Positions 1 to 5,730 of a stretch of DNA of 7,034 nt are shown here, in pieces. The first letter of the stretch is position 1; every line of letters begins with the position of its first letter. The notes beneath the pieces were generated by a model that worked only from the letters and a program-made list of their open reading frames with translations, had not been told where the DNA came from and searched no databases. The translations under genes were made by a program, and so were the position numbers. This DNA is from Candidatus Fermentithermobacillaceae bacterium (GTDB lineage Bacteria > Bacillota > Sulfobacillia > Fermentithermobacillales > Fermentithermobacillaceae), in contig DUTL01000314.1 of assembly GCA_012842105.1 (NCBI GenBank), forward strand, positions 1 through 7,034, in the 5' to 3' direction.

Positions 1-2
1 AA

Positions 3-338
3 GTGGATGAGGCCAAGGCCCTGTTGCAGCAGATCCACCTTGAACGGCCTCGAGACGCCAGGGTGGCCAACAACCTTGGTAACGTGGCATTGCTGGAAGA
101 CGAGGCACAGACAGCAATCAAGTTATACAAGAAGGCTGCGAGAATCAGCCCATGGGCGTTGGAACCCAGGTTCAACATGTGCCTGGCCTATAGCGAACTG
201 GGGGAGTCTGAGAAATCTCTCTATTCATACTACGAATATGTTCAGATCAAGCGAATTATCCGGCTGGGTAAGACGCTGCTGGTAGGCGGTTTACTCACCG
301 TCGCCGTTGTGCTTTTCTACACCTGGATCATGTGTTAG
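3..338 (+). CDS. TPR-repeat protein with C-terminal membrane anchor (5' partial)
   Basis: The gene runs in from the left edge; the GTG at position 3 is an internal valine by context rather than a convincing start, since no upstream ribosome binding site is visible. The visible 111 residues contain about two tetratricopeptide repeats (roughly residues 16-50 and 51-84), with typical TPR spacing of small and aromatic residues (NNLGNVALLED, KLYKKAARISP, CLAYSELGESEKSL). They are followed by a basic stretch (KRIIRLGK) and a single hydrophobic helix at residues 91-111 that ends the protein. TPRs are protein-protein interaction scaffolds, so this is probably a membrane-tethered adaptor with its TPR domain on the cytoplasmic side, given the positive charges before the helix. 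The downstream beta-propeller gene starts near or overlapping its stop codon, suggesting co-transcription. The partner and the specific function are unknown. Confidence 0.75.
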   Translation: MDEAKALLQQIHLERPRDARVANNLGNVALLEDEAQTAIKLYKKAARISPWALEPRFNMCLAYSELGESEKSLYSYYEYVQIKRIIRLGKTLLVGGLLTVAVVLFYTWIMC

Positions 339-373
339 CAAGAAATACGGAACCAGGGGGTTGCACCCGGGTA

Positions 374-1543
374 ATGAGTTTAAGTTTCCCCACTGTAAGA
401 AAGCAAAAACACCATCCGGCAGCGCCGGAACGAGAGCCTGGCCCCAGGAACGACAAACACCGGGCCGGGAAAGTTATTGCGTTTGCAGTTGCTGTCGCTT
501 TGGCCGGCGGATTGTATCTTATGTGCATAGTGCAACCGGGGGCCACACGGCCAAAGGTATTAGCGGCCGTTCCCAACGGCGAGTTGGCGGCAATCCATGA
601 TTCAGGGTTCGTAGTAGCCCAGGATGACGGGTTCGTGTTCATGGATACACACGGCTCATCCTTTCCGGTTTCAGGTTCTTATGAGTATGTTATCGCTTCA
701 GGGCCCTGGATAATCGGTATGGATCCGCCTTTGATGTACCTCATTACGCCTGGCCAAGCGGCGTCTGAATTCCCCACCGTACGTGTGGCTCAAACAGAAA
801 GGCCGCTGCCGCTCCTGGGCGGCGATGTAGTGGTAACATCCCGGCCCCAATCAAGCGCCAGGTTTGGCGAGCCTTGGTCCCTACGCGCCTTTTCCGGTGA
901 AGGTCTTGTATTGTGGGAGAACGTCATACCCCATGCACCCTTTACTGCAGTGTGTGACGGACAGCACTTGGTTGTTGCAGCAGTGGACATATCAGGAGGC
1001 GGAACCCCCTGGGCAATGTGTTTGTCAAGGCATACCGGGCAGAGGCACTGGCAACAACCCCTGGGCCCCGGCGCCTGGCGCCACCTGGCCGTTTGCCCTG
1101 ATGGGAATGTTCGGGCGGTTCTGGATTCAGGCGCCTATTGCCTGACGCGTGAGGGGGCGATAGCCTGGGTATACCGCCCTGACGGAACGGTAGTGTCAGC
1201 CGCGGCAACTTCTGAGATCCTGGCTGTGTCAGTATCAAAGCGACTGAGTGGCTCAACAAGCCTGATCTTGGGAAATGCTCAAATAGCAGTACTCGGAGCA
1301 GACGGAGAGATTCTGTGGGAGAGGAAGTGTTCAGACTCGAATCCCAGGTTGTTCATATGGGAAGGCCGCTTGATTGTGCTTGAATCCAGCGGGCTTTCCT
1401 GCTTCGAATTGGAAACCGGGAACAGATTATTTTCGTATAAAGTGGATGGGTATCCCATAACAAGCGCAAAAAATGTTATCCTTATACACAAAGACCGGAA
1501 CCTTGCACTTGTGGATCCGGGAATTTCTAAATCCGTAAGGTGA
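374..1543 (+). CDS. Membrane-anchored PQQ/WD40-like beta-propeller protein
   Basis: A 389-residue protein if started at the ATG at 374; an in-frame GTG at 332, overlapping the stop of the TPR gene, would add 14 residues. I prefer ATG 374 because an AGGGGG tract lies at 355-360, although its 13-nt spacing is long. The N-terminus is basic and proline-rich, followed by one hydrophobic segment at about residues 33-53, fitting a signal anchor with the rest outside the cytoplasm. The remainder shows repeated beta-rich units with tryptophan motifs like those of PQQ-type propeller blades (LVLWENVIP, RHWQQPLG, IAWVYRPDG, ILWERKC, then ETGNRLFSYKV). No catalytic residues or PQQ-enzyme motifs are seen, so a binding or sensory/scaffold role in the envelope is more likely than dehydrogenase activity. 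Family assignment is by repeat pattern only; overall function is not recognised. Confidence 0.72.
   Translation: MSLSFPTVRKQKHHPAAPEREPGPRNDKHRAGKVIAFAVAVALAGGLYLMCIVQPGATRPKVLAAVPNGELAAIHDSGFVVAQDDGFVFMDTHGSSFPVSGSYEYVIASGPWIIGMDPPLMYLITPGQAASEFPTVRVAQTERPLPLLGGDVVVTSRPQSSARFGEPWSLRAFSGEGLVLWENVIPHAPFTAVCDGQHLVVAAVDISGGGTPWAMCLSRHTGQRHWQQPLGPGAWRHLAVCPDGNVRAVLDSGAYCLTREGAIAWVYRPDGTVVSAAATSEILAVSVSKRLSGSTSLILGNAQIAVLGADGEILWERKCSDSNPRLFIWEGRLIVLESSGLSCFELETGNRLFSYKVDGYPITSAKNVILIHKDRNLALVDPGISKSVR
1537..1543 (+). promoter_or_regulatory. Ribosome binding site deciding the GTG 1551 start
   Basis: AAGGTGA overlaps the stop codon of the beta-propeller gene and lies 7 nt before GTG 1551. The alternative TTG at 1545 would have only 1 nt of spacing and is therefore unlikely. 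The overlap of the site with the upstream stop suggests translational coupling. Confidence 0.6.
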
Positions 1544-1550
1544 TTTGACA

Positions 1551-1883
1551 GTGCTCTCCAATACCAGGAATGGCGTGATAATAACCCTGGCGGCCGCACT
1601 TTTGGCAGAGAGGGTTTTGGCAAAACTCCCCAGGCACCTTTGGTTTGTTAGCGTGTTCTTGGTTGCATATATGGCTGCCAGGTTCTGCCTTCCCAGCGGC
1701 ACATCGCCGGTTCCGGAGTACTTCGAGGATATGTTCTTCGGGTTGGCAGTGTGCATTGGGCTTGGAGTACTGGCGTGGCATGCAGACGCTCAGATTTCGG
1801 TATATACGGGGAAACACGGTGGCCCGGCCATCCCTGCGTTTGTGTTTGCGTTGGTGTATACATTGACGGCCGGAACTCATTAA
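1551..1883 (+). CDS. Small four-helix membrane protein, function unknown
   Basis: A 110-residue hydrophobic protein started at GTG 1551, supported by AAGGTGA at 1537-1543. Four hydrophobic segments are visible at about residues 7-23, 30-46, 60-78 and 92-108, with short connecting loops; the first loop carries a few basic residues (LAKLPRH) and the loop between helices 3 and 4 is polar and glycine-rich (VYTGKHGG). I do not recognise the family and see no catalytic or metal-binding motif. It lies 7 nt after the propeller gene and 23 nt before the CvpA-like gene, so it is most likely part of the same transcription unit and acts in the cytoplasmic membrane. It could be a small integral subunit working with the neighbouring anchored proteins, but that is inference from position only. 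Confidence 0.68.
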   Translation: MLSNTRNGVIITLAAALLAERVLAKLPRHLWFVSVFLVAYMAARFCLPSGTSPVPEYFEDMFFGLAVCIGLGVLAWHADAQISVYTGKHGGPAIPAFVFALVYTLTAGTH

Positions 1884-1906
1884 CCCTCCCGGAGGTGAAG
1901 CATTAA

Positions 1907-2620
1907 TTGACTTTGAACTATGCAGACATTGTAATTGGAATCCTGCTTACCCTTGCTTTCGCAAAGGGGTTTATGGCAGGCTTCTGGGCATCGGTGCTAA
2001 GCCTTGCAGGAACGCTGGTTAGCTTTATAGGCGCGTACTTTCTCACAGGGCCGGTTGTAAACTACTTTGAGCGGGCAAACAGCTGGGTTACCCAGGCTAC
2101 GGCATGGTGGGACGATGTATTCGTGTTGGTTCCCAGCAACTCAAAACCCTATGACCCGAACGCAGTGGCCGACTTCTTCGCAGGCATTGATTCAACTCCG
2201 TGGCTCAGGCCGATTTCAGCGCTTATCAAGGACCGCTTCCTGGAAATTGAGGCCACGGCAGGCCCGGCCGCAACGTGGGGAGCCATTCTGTCTTCTTTGA
2301 TGGCGCAAATCCTGGTGTCAGGCATAGTGTTCTTTGTGCTCCTGACTCTGGTTAGGCTTGCCTGGTCGCTGTTTTCAAGGACGCTTGCCTTTGCCTCTGC
2401 ATTATCGTTTCCTCAAAGGTTTTTTGGAGGCGTACTTCAACTGGGGCTTTCTCTCATATGGCTCTCTTTGATTACAGGCGCATTGTATCCCTTGGTGGGG
2501 TTGGAGATTCTAGGGCCCGTGAGAGACATAGTTGCTTCCTCGCACCTCGTAGGGGTTCTTTTAGGCATATACCAGGTACTGATTCCTGCTGTGCTATTAC
2601 AGATAAGCCCACAACCGTGA
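1907..2620 (+). CDS. CvpA family membrane protein
   Basis: 237 residues, started at TTG 1907 behind a strong GGAGGTG site at 1891-1897 (9-nt spacing). The N-terminal pattern fits the CvpA family: a first hydrophobic helix at about residues 8-22, a KGFMAGF turn, and a second helix at about 26-46. A soluble loop of about 70 residues follows, with a WW pair and a conserved-looking VADFF segment, then helices at about 124-153 and 172-196 and a final hydrophobic stretch at 213-232. The family is named after the colicin V production protein of E. coli, but in Firmicutes its members are generally uncharacterised envelope proteins, so no colicin role should be read into this. The central loop is longer than in minimal family members. 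It follows the small membrane protein gene and precedes DUF951. Confidence 0.75.
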   Translation: MTLNYADIVIGILLTLAFAKGFMAGFWASVLSLAGTLVSFIGAYFLTGPVVNYFERANSWVTQATAWWDDVFVLVPSNSKPYDPNAVADFFAGIDSTPWLRPISALIKDRFLEIEATAGPAATWGAILSSLMAQILVSGIVFFVLLTLVRLAWSLFSRTLAFASALSFPQRFFGGVLQLGLSLIWLSLITGALYPLVGLEILGPVRDIVASSHLVGVLLGIYQVLIPAVLLQISPQP

Positions 2621-2642
2621 TCAGGAGGGAGGTTTGGGTATC

Positions 2643-2849
2643 ATGCTGTTGAACCCTCCCCTGAGGGCGGGGGATGTTATAAGGCTGAAAAAACACCATG
2701 CATGTGGCAATGATCTATGGGAAGTACTGTTTGCAGGCGCAGACGTGAGGCTTAAGTGCACGTCATGCGGCCGGGTAATTTTTATTGACAGGGCCAAATT
2801 TTCGTCAAGGTTTAAAAAACGGATTGAAGTAGCAAAAACTGGCAAATAG
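2643..2849 (+). CDS. DUF951 family zinc-motif protein (YyzM-like)
   Basis: A 68-residue protein from ATG 2643; an in-frame TTG at 2634 would add three residues. A GGAGGGAGG tract at 2624-2632 can serve either start; the ATG gives the N-terminus closer to family length. DUF951 features are clear: GDVIRLKK, then HACG with Cys21, LWEV at residues 25-28, a CTSCG knuckle (Cys39, Cys42) and a basic KFSSRFKKRI tail. The cysteines suggest zinc binding and the compact basic fold could bind nucleic acid, but the family has no established function. In many Firmicutes this gene sits immediately upstream of rpsF, as here, which supports the assignment. It ends 12 nt before a good promoter, so it is probably read from upstream while rpsF has its own start site. 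Confidence 0.85.
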   Translation: MLLNPPLRAGDVIRLKKHHACGNDLWEVLFAGADVRLKCTSCGRVIFIDRAKFSSRFKKRIEVAKTGK

Positions 2850-2861
2850 GTGTTGTTAGCC

Positions 2862-2890
2862 TTGAGTTTGGTGATACAGAAGGCTATAAT
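2862..2890 (+). promoter_or_regulatory. Sigma-A-like promoter for rpsF-ssb-rpsR
   Basis: A -35 box TTGAGT (2862-2867) and a perfect consensus -10 box TATAAT (2885-2890) are separated by 17 nt. Transcription would start near 2897, leaving a leader of about 85 nt before the rpsF ATG. The site lies just after the DUF951 stop codon. Prediction is from sequence only. Confidence 0.65.
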
Positions 2891-2914
2891 TATCTTTGCG
2901 CCGGTTGAGCGACA

Positions 2915-2953
2915 CGGAGGAGAATCTCCGGTTACTCCCGCCCCTTTAGGGGC
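2915..2953 (+). promoter_or_regulatory. Structured rpsF leader: two adjacent hairpins
   Basis: Within the predicted rpsF leader, CGGAG (2915-2919) can pair with CTCCG (2926-2930), and GCCCC (2940-2944) can pair with GGGGC (2949-2953) across a TTTA loop. No U-tract follows, so neither is a simple terminator. rpsF leaders in many bacteria carry an RNA element bound by the S6:S18 complex that feeds back on translation; a leader of this size in front of a cluster holding both rpsF and rpsR fits that idea. I cannot confirm the conserved consensus by eye, so the regulatory role is inference. Confidence 0.35.
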
Positions 2954-2981
2954 CGCTAAAGTCCATGGGAGGAGGTATAGA

Positions 2982-3416
2982 ATGGTGCGTACTTATGAAA
3001 TCCTGTTCATTGTGCGTCCCGATTACGATGATGAGCAGATTGCCTCGATCATTGCCAGGTACACGGACGTCATCACCAATCAACAAGGGGTAGTTTCCAC
3101 TGCCGAAAAATGGGCCAAACGCAGGCTCGCTTACGAAATCGACCGTGTAAGGGAAGGAATCTACATCATCATAATCTTTGAGGGTTCTTCAGGTTTGGCC
3201 GACGAACTGGATCGCCGGATGAAAATCGATCAAGAGATTCTGAGGCACATGATTTCCCGTACTGATCATGTAGCCGGCACGGAACTTAAGCCGCGGCGGC
3301 CAAGAGCGCGAACCCAGGAGGGCAAGCTTGGGCGGGATACAAAAGGCCAGGCAGCAAAACCAGAAGCCGTTGTTGTCAGTGACGATACTTCTGAAGAAGA
3401 TTCAAGCGAAAAGTAA
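2982..3416 (+). CDS. rpsF: 30S ribosomal protein S6 with extended acidic C-terminus
   Basis: 144 residues from ATG 2982, which has GGGAGGAGG at 2968-2975 as ribosome binding site; the frame is open 44 codons further upstream but that stretch is leader and promoter. S6 binds S18 and 16S rRNA in the platform of the small subunit. The first 100 residues are a standard S6 domain: RTYEILFIVRPD at the N-terminus, the WAKRRLAYEID strand at 44-54, YIIIIFEG at 61-68 and the DRRMKIDQEILRHMISR helix/strand region. Residues from about 101 form an extra tail of some 44 residues, first basic (KPRRPRARTQ) and then strongly acidic (SDDTSEEDSSEK), whereas a typical S6 has about 95-100 residues. It heads the rpsF-ssb-rpsR cluster from its own promoter. 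Confidence 0.96.
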   Translation: MVRTYEILFIVRPDYDDEQIASIIARYTDVITNQQGVVSTAEKWAKRRLAYEIDRVREGIYIIIIFEGSSGLADELDRRMKIDQEILRHMISRTDHVAGTELKPRRPRARTQEGKLGRDTKGQAAKPEAVVVSDDTSEEDSSEK

Positions 3417-3449
3417 ACTTAATCAAGAAAGCATTTTGGAGGGGAGACA

Positions 3450-3848
3450 GTGCTCAACCGGATAGTGATAATAGGAAGATTAACCAGGCAACCTGAGCTG
3501 CGGATTACTCCCAGCGGGGTTTCTGTTACCACGATTACCGTTGCAGTTGACCGAAGGCCAACTCAAAGTGGCCAAAAAGAGACTGATTTTATCGATGTAG
3601 TGCTTTTTGGAAGGCTGGCCGAGGTTACCTGCAGGTACATGGACAAGGGGCGTTTGGTGGCAGTTGAGGGCAGGCTTCAGAGCCGCAGCTACGAAACAAA
3701 AGACGGCCAGCGGCGTAGGGTTTGGGAAGTTGTTGCCGACTCAATCCAGTTCCTTGATAGGCCCAGGAACCAGGATAGCGCGACTTCAGATTCCGCCCCT
3801 AACGCCGGGCAGCCTCAGGGCCAGGAGCCGCCGACGTTTACAGAGTAA
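3450..3848 (+). CDS. ssb: Single-stranded DNA-binding protein
   Basis: 132 residues from GTG 3450, with GGAGGGG at 3438-3444 and 5-nt spacing. SSB coats single-stranded DNA during replication, repair and recombination, usually as a homotetramer. The OB fold covers about residues 1-105: LNRIVIIGRLTRQPELR at the start, then the DFIDVVLFGRLAE strand (47-58), MDKGRLVAVEGRL (64-76) and WEVVADSIQFL (92-102). The linker after it is short (about 25 residues, Q/P/S/D-rich). The terminus reads EPPTFTE instead of the usual acidic DDDIPF-like tip that recruits partner proteins; the final phenylalanine is not last and few acidic residues precede it. Its position between rpsF and rpsR is the standard Firmicute arrangement and argues that this is the housekeeping copy. 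Confidence 0.95.
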   Translation: MLNRIVIIGRLTRQPELRITPSGVSVTTITVAVDRRPTQSGQKETDFIDVVLFGRLAEVTCRYMDKGRLVAVEGRLQSRSYETKDGQRRRVWEVVADSIQFLDRPRNQDSATSDSAPNAGQPQGQEPPTFTE

Positions 3849-3876
3849 TTATTGTAATTCCCAAACAGATTCGTTG

Positions 3877-3883
3877 AAGGGGG
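3877..3883 (+). promoter_or_regulatory. Ribosome binding site deciding the TTG start of rpsR
   Basis: AAGGGGG lies 7 nt before TTG 3891. A tempting ATG at 3887 is closer to this site but is in a different frame, which yields a peptide without S18 features. Confidence 0.6.
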
Positions 3884-3890
3884 TTTATGG

Positions 3891-4121
3891 TTGCGAAGAG
3901 AACATGGGCGCAGATCACGCAAGCGTGTATGCAATTTCTGTGTAGACGGTATTTCATATATTGACTACAAAGACACAAGCAGAATGCGCAGGTACATTAC
4001 AGAACGGGGCAAGATACTGCCCCGGAGGATAACCGGTAACTGTGCCAGGCACCAGCGCCTTCTGACAAAGGCGATTAAGAAAGCAAGAGTAATGGCGCTA
4101 ATGCCATACAATATCGAGTAA
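3891..4121 (+). CDS. rpsR: 30S ribosomal protein S18, zinc-motif form
   Basis: 76 residues starting at TTG 3891; this frame alone gives the S18 sequence. S18 pairs with S6 on the 30S platform. The family core is unmistakable: YIDYKDTSRMRRYITERGKI, then LPRRITGNCARHQRLLTKAI and a RVMALMPY ending. The protein carries the cysteine set of the zinc-binding (C+) type, with C14-x2-C17 in VCNFCVDG and C51-x2-H54 in CARH. The very basic N-terminus (RREHGRRSRKR) is normal for the family. It lies 42 nt after ssb, consistent with one transcript starting at the promoter ahead of rpsF. Confidence 0.96.
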   Translation: MRREHGRRSRKRVCNFCVDGISYIDYKDTSRMRRYITERGKILPRRITGNCARHQRLLTKAIKKARVMALMPYNIE

Positions 4122-4202
4122 CCGGTAAGCGTCAGGCCGGGCGCCTGTGAAGCATGGTTATTGCCTGGCCTGGCGTTTGAATATTATTTTGGGGGGCGTC
4201 AG

Positions 4203-5162
4203 TTGACCCAACACAATACGAGAGCCCTGGTTGAAAGCGCACTCTTAGCCGTTCTGGGAACGATACTGGTATTGCTCGGAGAGTACGTACCGTTCATTGG
4301 CGTTGTCGCTCTGTTTTTGTGGCCTCTTCCATCGGCCCTGGTGGTTCTCCGCCACGGTATGCGATGGGGAGTAATGGCTTCTATTGTGACAGCACTGTCA
4401 TTAACATTGTTCATGAATTGGGCCACTGCTCTGGGCCTTTGGGTTCTGTTCGGCCTTACAGGGTTGGCGTTTGGCTATGCAGTAACCAAGGAGTATTCTC
4501 CTGCTAAGATCATTGTGGTTACAAGCGGCGCCTTTCTTATAGGCCTTTTCACCACTTTCCTGTCCATGTATATTGTTACAGGACATTCACCTATGAAACT
4601 TATTGACGAGTGGATAAGGGCTATGCAGGTTTCAGCGGAGCTCAGCGAAAAGATGCTAGGCCCTAACCAGGTTTTAGAAATGTTCAAAGATTTTGACGAA
4701 CTGAAGGCTCAACTTGTTCGGATGCTGCCTGCAGCAGTGCTTTTGTCGGCATTATTCCAGTCTTACCTGAACTTTGAAGTGCTGAGGCGCGTCTTAAGCA
4801 GGCTTGGCCATGACCTTGAACCGTTGCCGCCGTTTTCCAGGTGGATTCTGCCTGAGTACATCGCTCACGGTGCGATCATCAGCTACCTGTCAACCTTGCT
4901 TGGACTATACTACAATGTTCTCGTTGTGGAGCAGGTAGGCCAGAACATATTCGCAGCGCTGTCAATTTTACTGCTGCTTGAAACAGCTTCGGTAATCTCA
5001 TACTTCTTATCGCGATCTCGCGTCCCGCAGATCTTTTCGGTGTTGATAATCTTCTACGTTGCGGTCACTCCTGTTCTCAGCATGCTGGCGGTGCTTTTTG
5101 GTATCATAGATATACTTTTCGACTTCCGTCAATTGAGATATGGTTGGTTAAATACTCTTTAG
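4203..5162 (+). CDS. DUF2232 (YybS-like) polytopic membrane protein
   Basis: 319 residues started at TTG 4203, preceded at 6-nt spacing by GGGGGG (4191-4196); the frame stays open to 4161, but no better-placed start is seen there. The protein is strongly hydrophobic with about eight membrane segments: near residues 11-30, 31-50, 55-73, 76-93, 102-125, 173-190, 222-241 and 247-310 (the last probably two or more helices). A polar amphipathic loop at about 128-172 and a proline-rich cytoplasmic loop (LEPLPPFSRWILPEY, 205-219) separate the halves. This pattern and the position after rpsR match the DUF2232/YybS family found with rpsF-ssb-rpsR and rplI in Firmicutes. The family resembles S-component-like small transporters in architecture, but the substrate is unknown. 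In many relatives gdpP follows directly; here rplI does. Confidence 0.83.
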   Translation: MTQHNTRALVESALLAVLGTILVLLGEYVPFIGVVALFLWPLPSALVVLRHGMRWGVMASIVTALSLTLFMNWATALGLWVLFGLTGLAFGYAVTKEYSPAKIIVVTSGAFLIGLFTTFLSMYIVTGHSPMKLIDEWIRAMQVSAELSEKMLGPNQVLEMFKDFDELKAQLVRMLPAAVLLSALFQSYLNFEVLRRVLSRLGHDLEPLPPFSRWILPEYIAHGAIISYLSTLLGLYYNVLVVEQVGQNIFAALSILLLLETASVISYFLSRSRVPQIFSVLIIFYVAVTPVLSMLAVLFGIIDILFDFRQLRYGWLNTL

Positions 5163-5171
5163 CAGTCAAAT

Positions 5172-5200
5172 TTGAGAAGGCGGGAGCATTATCTTATCAT
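5172..5200 (+). promoter_or_regulatory. Sigma-A-like promoter for rplI-lonC
   Basis: A -35 box TTGAGA (5172-5177) and a -10 box TATCAT (5195-5200) are separated by 17 nt, starting 9 nt after the DUF2232 stop codon. Transcription would begin near 5207, giving a leader of about 70 nt before the rplI ATG. The arrangement mirrors the promoter ahead of rpsF. Confidence 0.55.
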
Positions 5201-5219
5201 TATCAAAACAGGGCATGAT

Positions 5220-5244
5220 CCGCGGGGCTACACCCCTTGCGGGG
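5220..5244 (+). promoter_or_regulatory. GC-rich hairpin in the rplI leader
   Basis: CCGCGGGG (5220-5227) can pair with CCCC (5233-5236) plus GCGG (5239-5242), leaving a CTACA loop and a TT bulge. The same CCCC can instead pair with GGGG at 5241-5244 across a TTGC loop, so two mutually exclusive structures are possible. No run of T follows, so this is not an ordinary terminator. It sits 18 nt before the AAAGGAGGA site of rplI. A regulatory role is possible but unproven. Confidence 0.4.
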
Positions 5245-5276
5245 GCGCTTTGGGATTTGGGAAAGGAGGAACAAAG

Positions 5277-5729
5277 ATGGACGTTGTTCTCAAACAAGAT
5301 GTGGCCGGTTTGGGCAAAGCCGGCGATTTGGTGAGCGTTAAGAGCGGGTATGCCCGGAATTACCTTATTCCAAGGGGGCTTGCGGTACCTGCAACTAAAA
5401 GCACGTTGAAACAGCAGCGGAACTTGAAAGAGGCTCAAGAACAGAAAGAAGAAAGGCTCATAACAGAGGCCAAAAACCATGCTGCAAAGCTCCAGGGGAA
5501 AACCTTAGCATTTTACGCAAAGACAGGGAACGGCCGGATTTTTGGGTCTGTGACTTCCCAGGACATTGCATCTAAGATCAAATCTTCGTTTCACATACCG
5601 GTAGACAAAAGAAAGGTTTTGCTTTCTGAAAACTTGAAAGAACTGGGTTCACATAAGGTACAGATCCAGCTCCATCCTGAAGTGAGGGTTGAAATTACCG
5701 TTGACATACAACCGGAAGGGGGACAATAG
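5277..5729 (+). CDS. rplI: 50S ribosomal protein L9
   Basis: 150 residues from ATG 5277, with AAAGGAGGA at 5262-5270; the open frame extends upstream to 5172 but that part is promoter and leader. L9 binds 23S rRNA near the base of the L1 stalk and helps reading-frame maintenance. The N-terminal domain carries the family signature GKAGDLVSVKSGYARNYL followed by PRGLA (residues 13-36). A long charged helix spans about 41-75, and the C-terminal domain shows GRIFGSVTSQDIA (86-98) and the closing strands QIQLHPEVRVEITVDI. Length is normal for the family. The stop codon is followed after one base by the GTG of lonC, and the end of rplI supplies the lonC ribosome binding site, so the two are very likely translationally coupled. 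Confidence 0.97.
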   Translation: MDVVLKQDVAGLGKAGDLVSVKSGYARNYLIPRGLAVPATKSTLKQQRNLKEAQEQKEERLITEAKNHAAKLQGKTLAFYAKTGNGRIFGSVTSQDIASKIKSSFHIPVDKRKVLLSENLKELGSHKVQIQLHPEVRVEITVDIQPEGGQ

Positions 5730-5730
5730 G

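Noticed and set aside
328..642. Minus-strand open frame opposite the beta-propeller gene start
   Set aside because: No recognisable protein features or ribosome binding site; it is a shadow of the + strand gene.
1885..1895. Palindrome CCTCC-C-GGAGG covering the CvpA ribosome binding site
   Set aside because: The single-base gap prevents a full stem; only three pairs are possible with a realistic loop, so sequestration is unlikely.
2850..2981. N-terminal extension of S6 by 44 residues
   Set aside because: The region holds a promoter and leader hairpins, and the S6 domain begins at the ATG at 2982 behind a strong ribosome binding site.
4133..4173. Terminator after rpsR (CAGGC/GCCTG hairpin with another GGCCTG nearby)
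   Set aside because: The stem has only five pairs and no T-run directly follows; the T-rich stretch at 4176-4190 is too distant. Left unassigned.
5172..5276. N-terminal extension of L9 by 35 residues
   Set aside because: L9 begins with DVVLKQDV after ATG 5277, which has an excellent ribosome binding site; the upstream stretch is promoter and leader.
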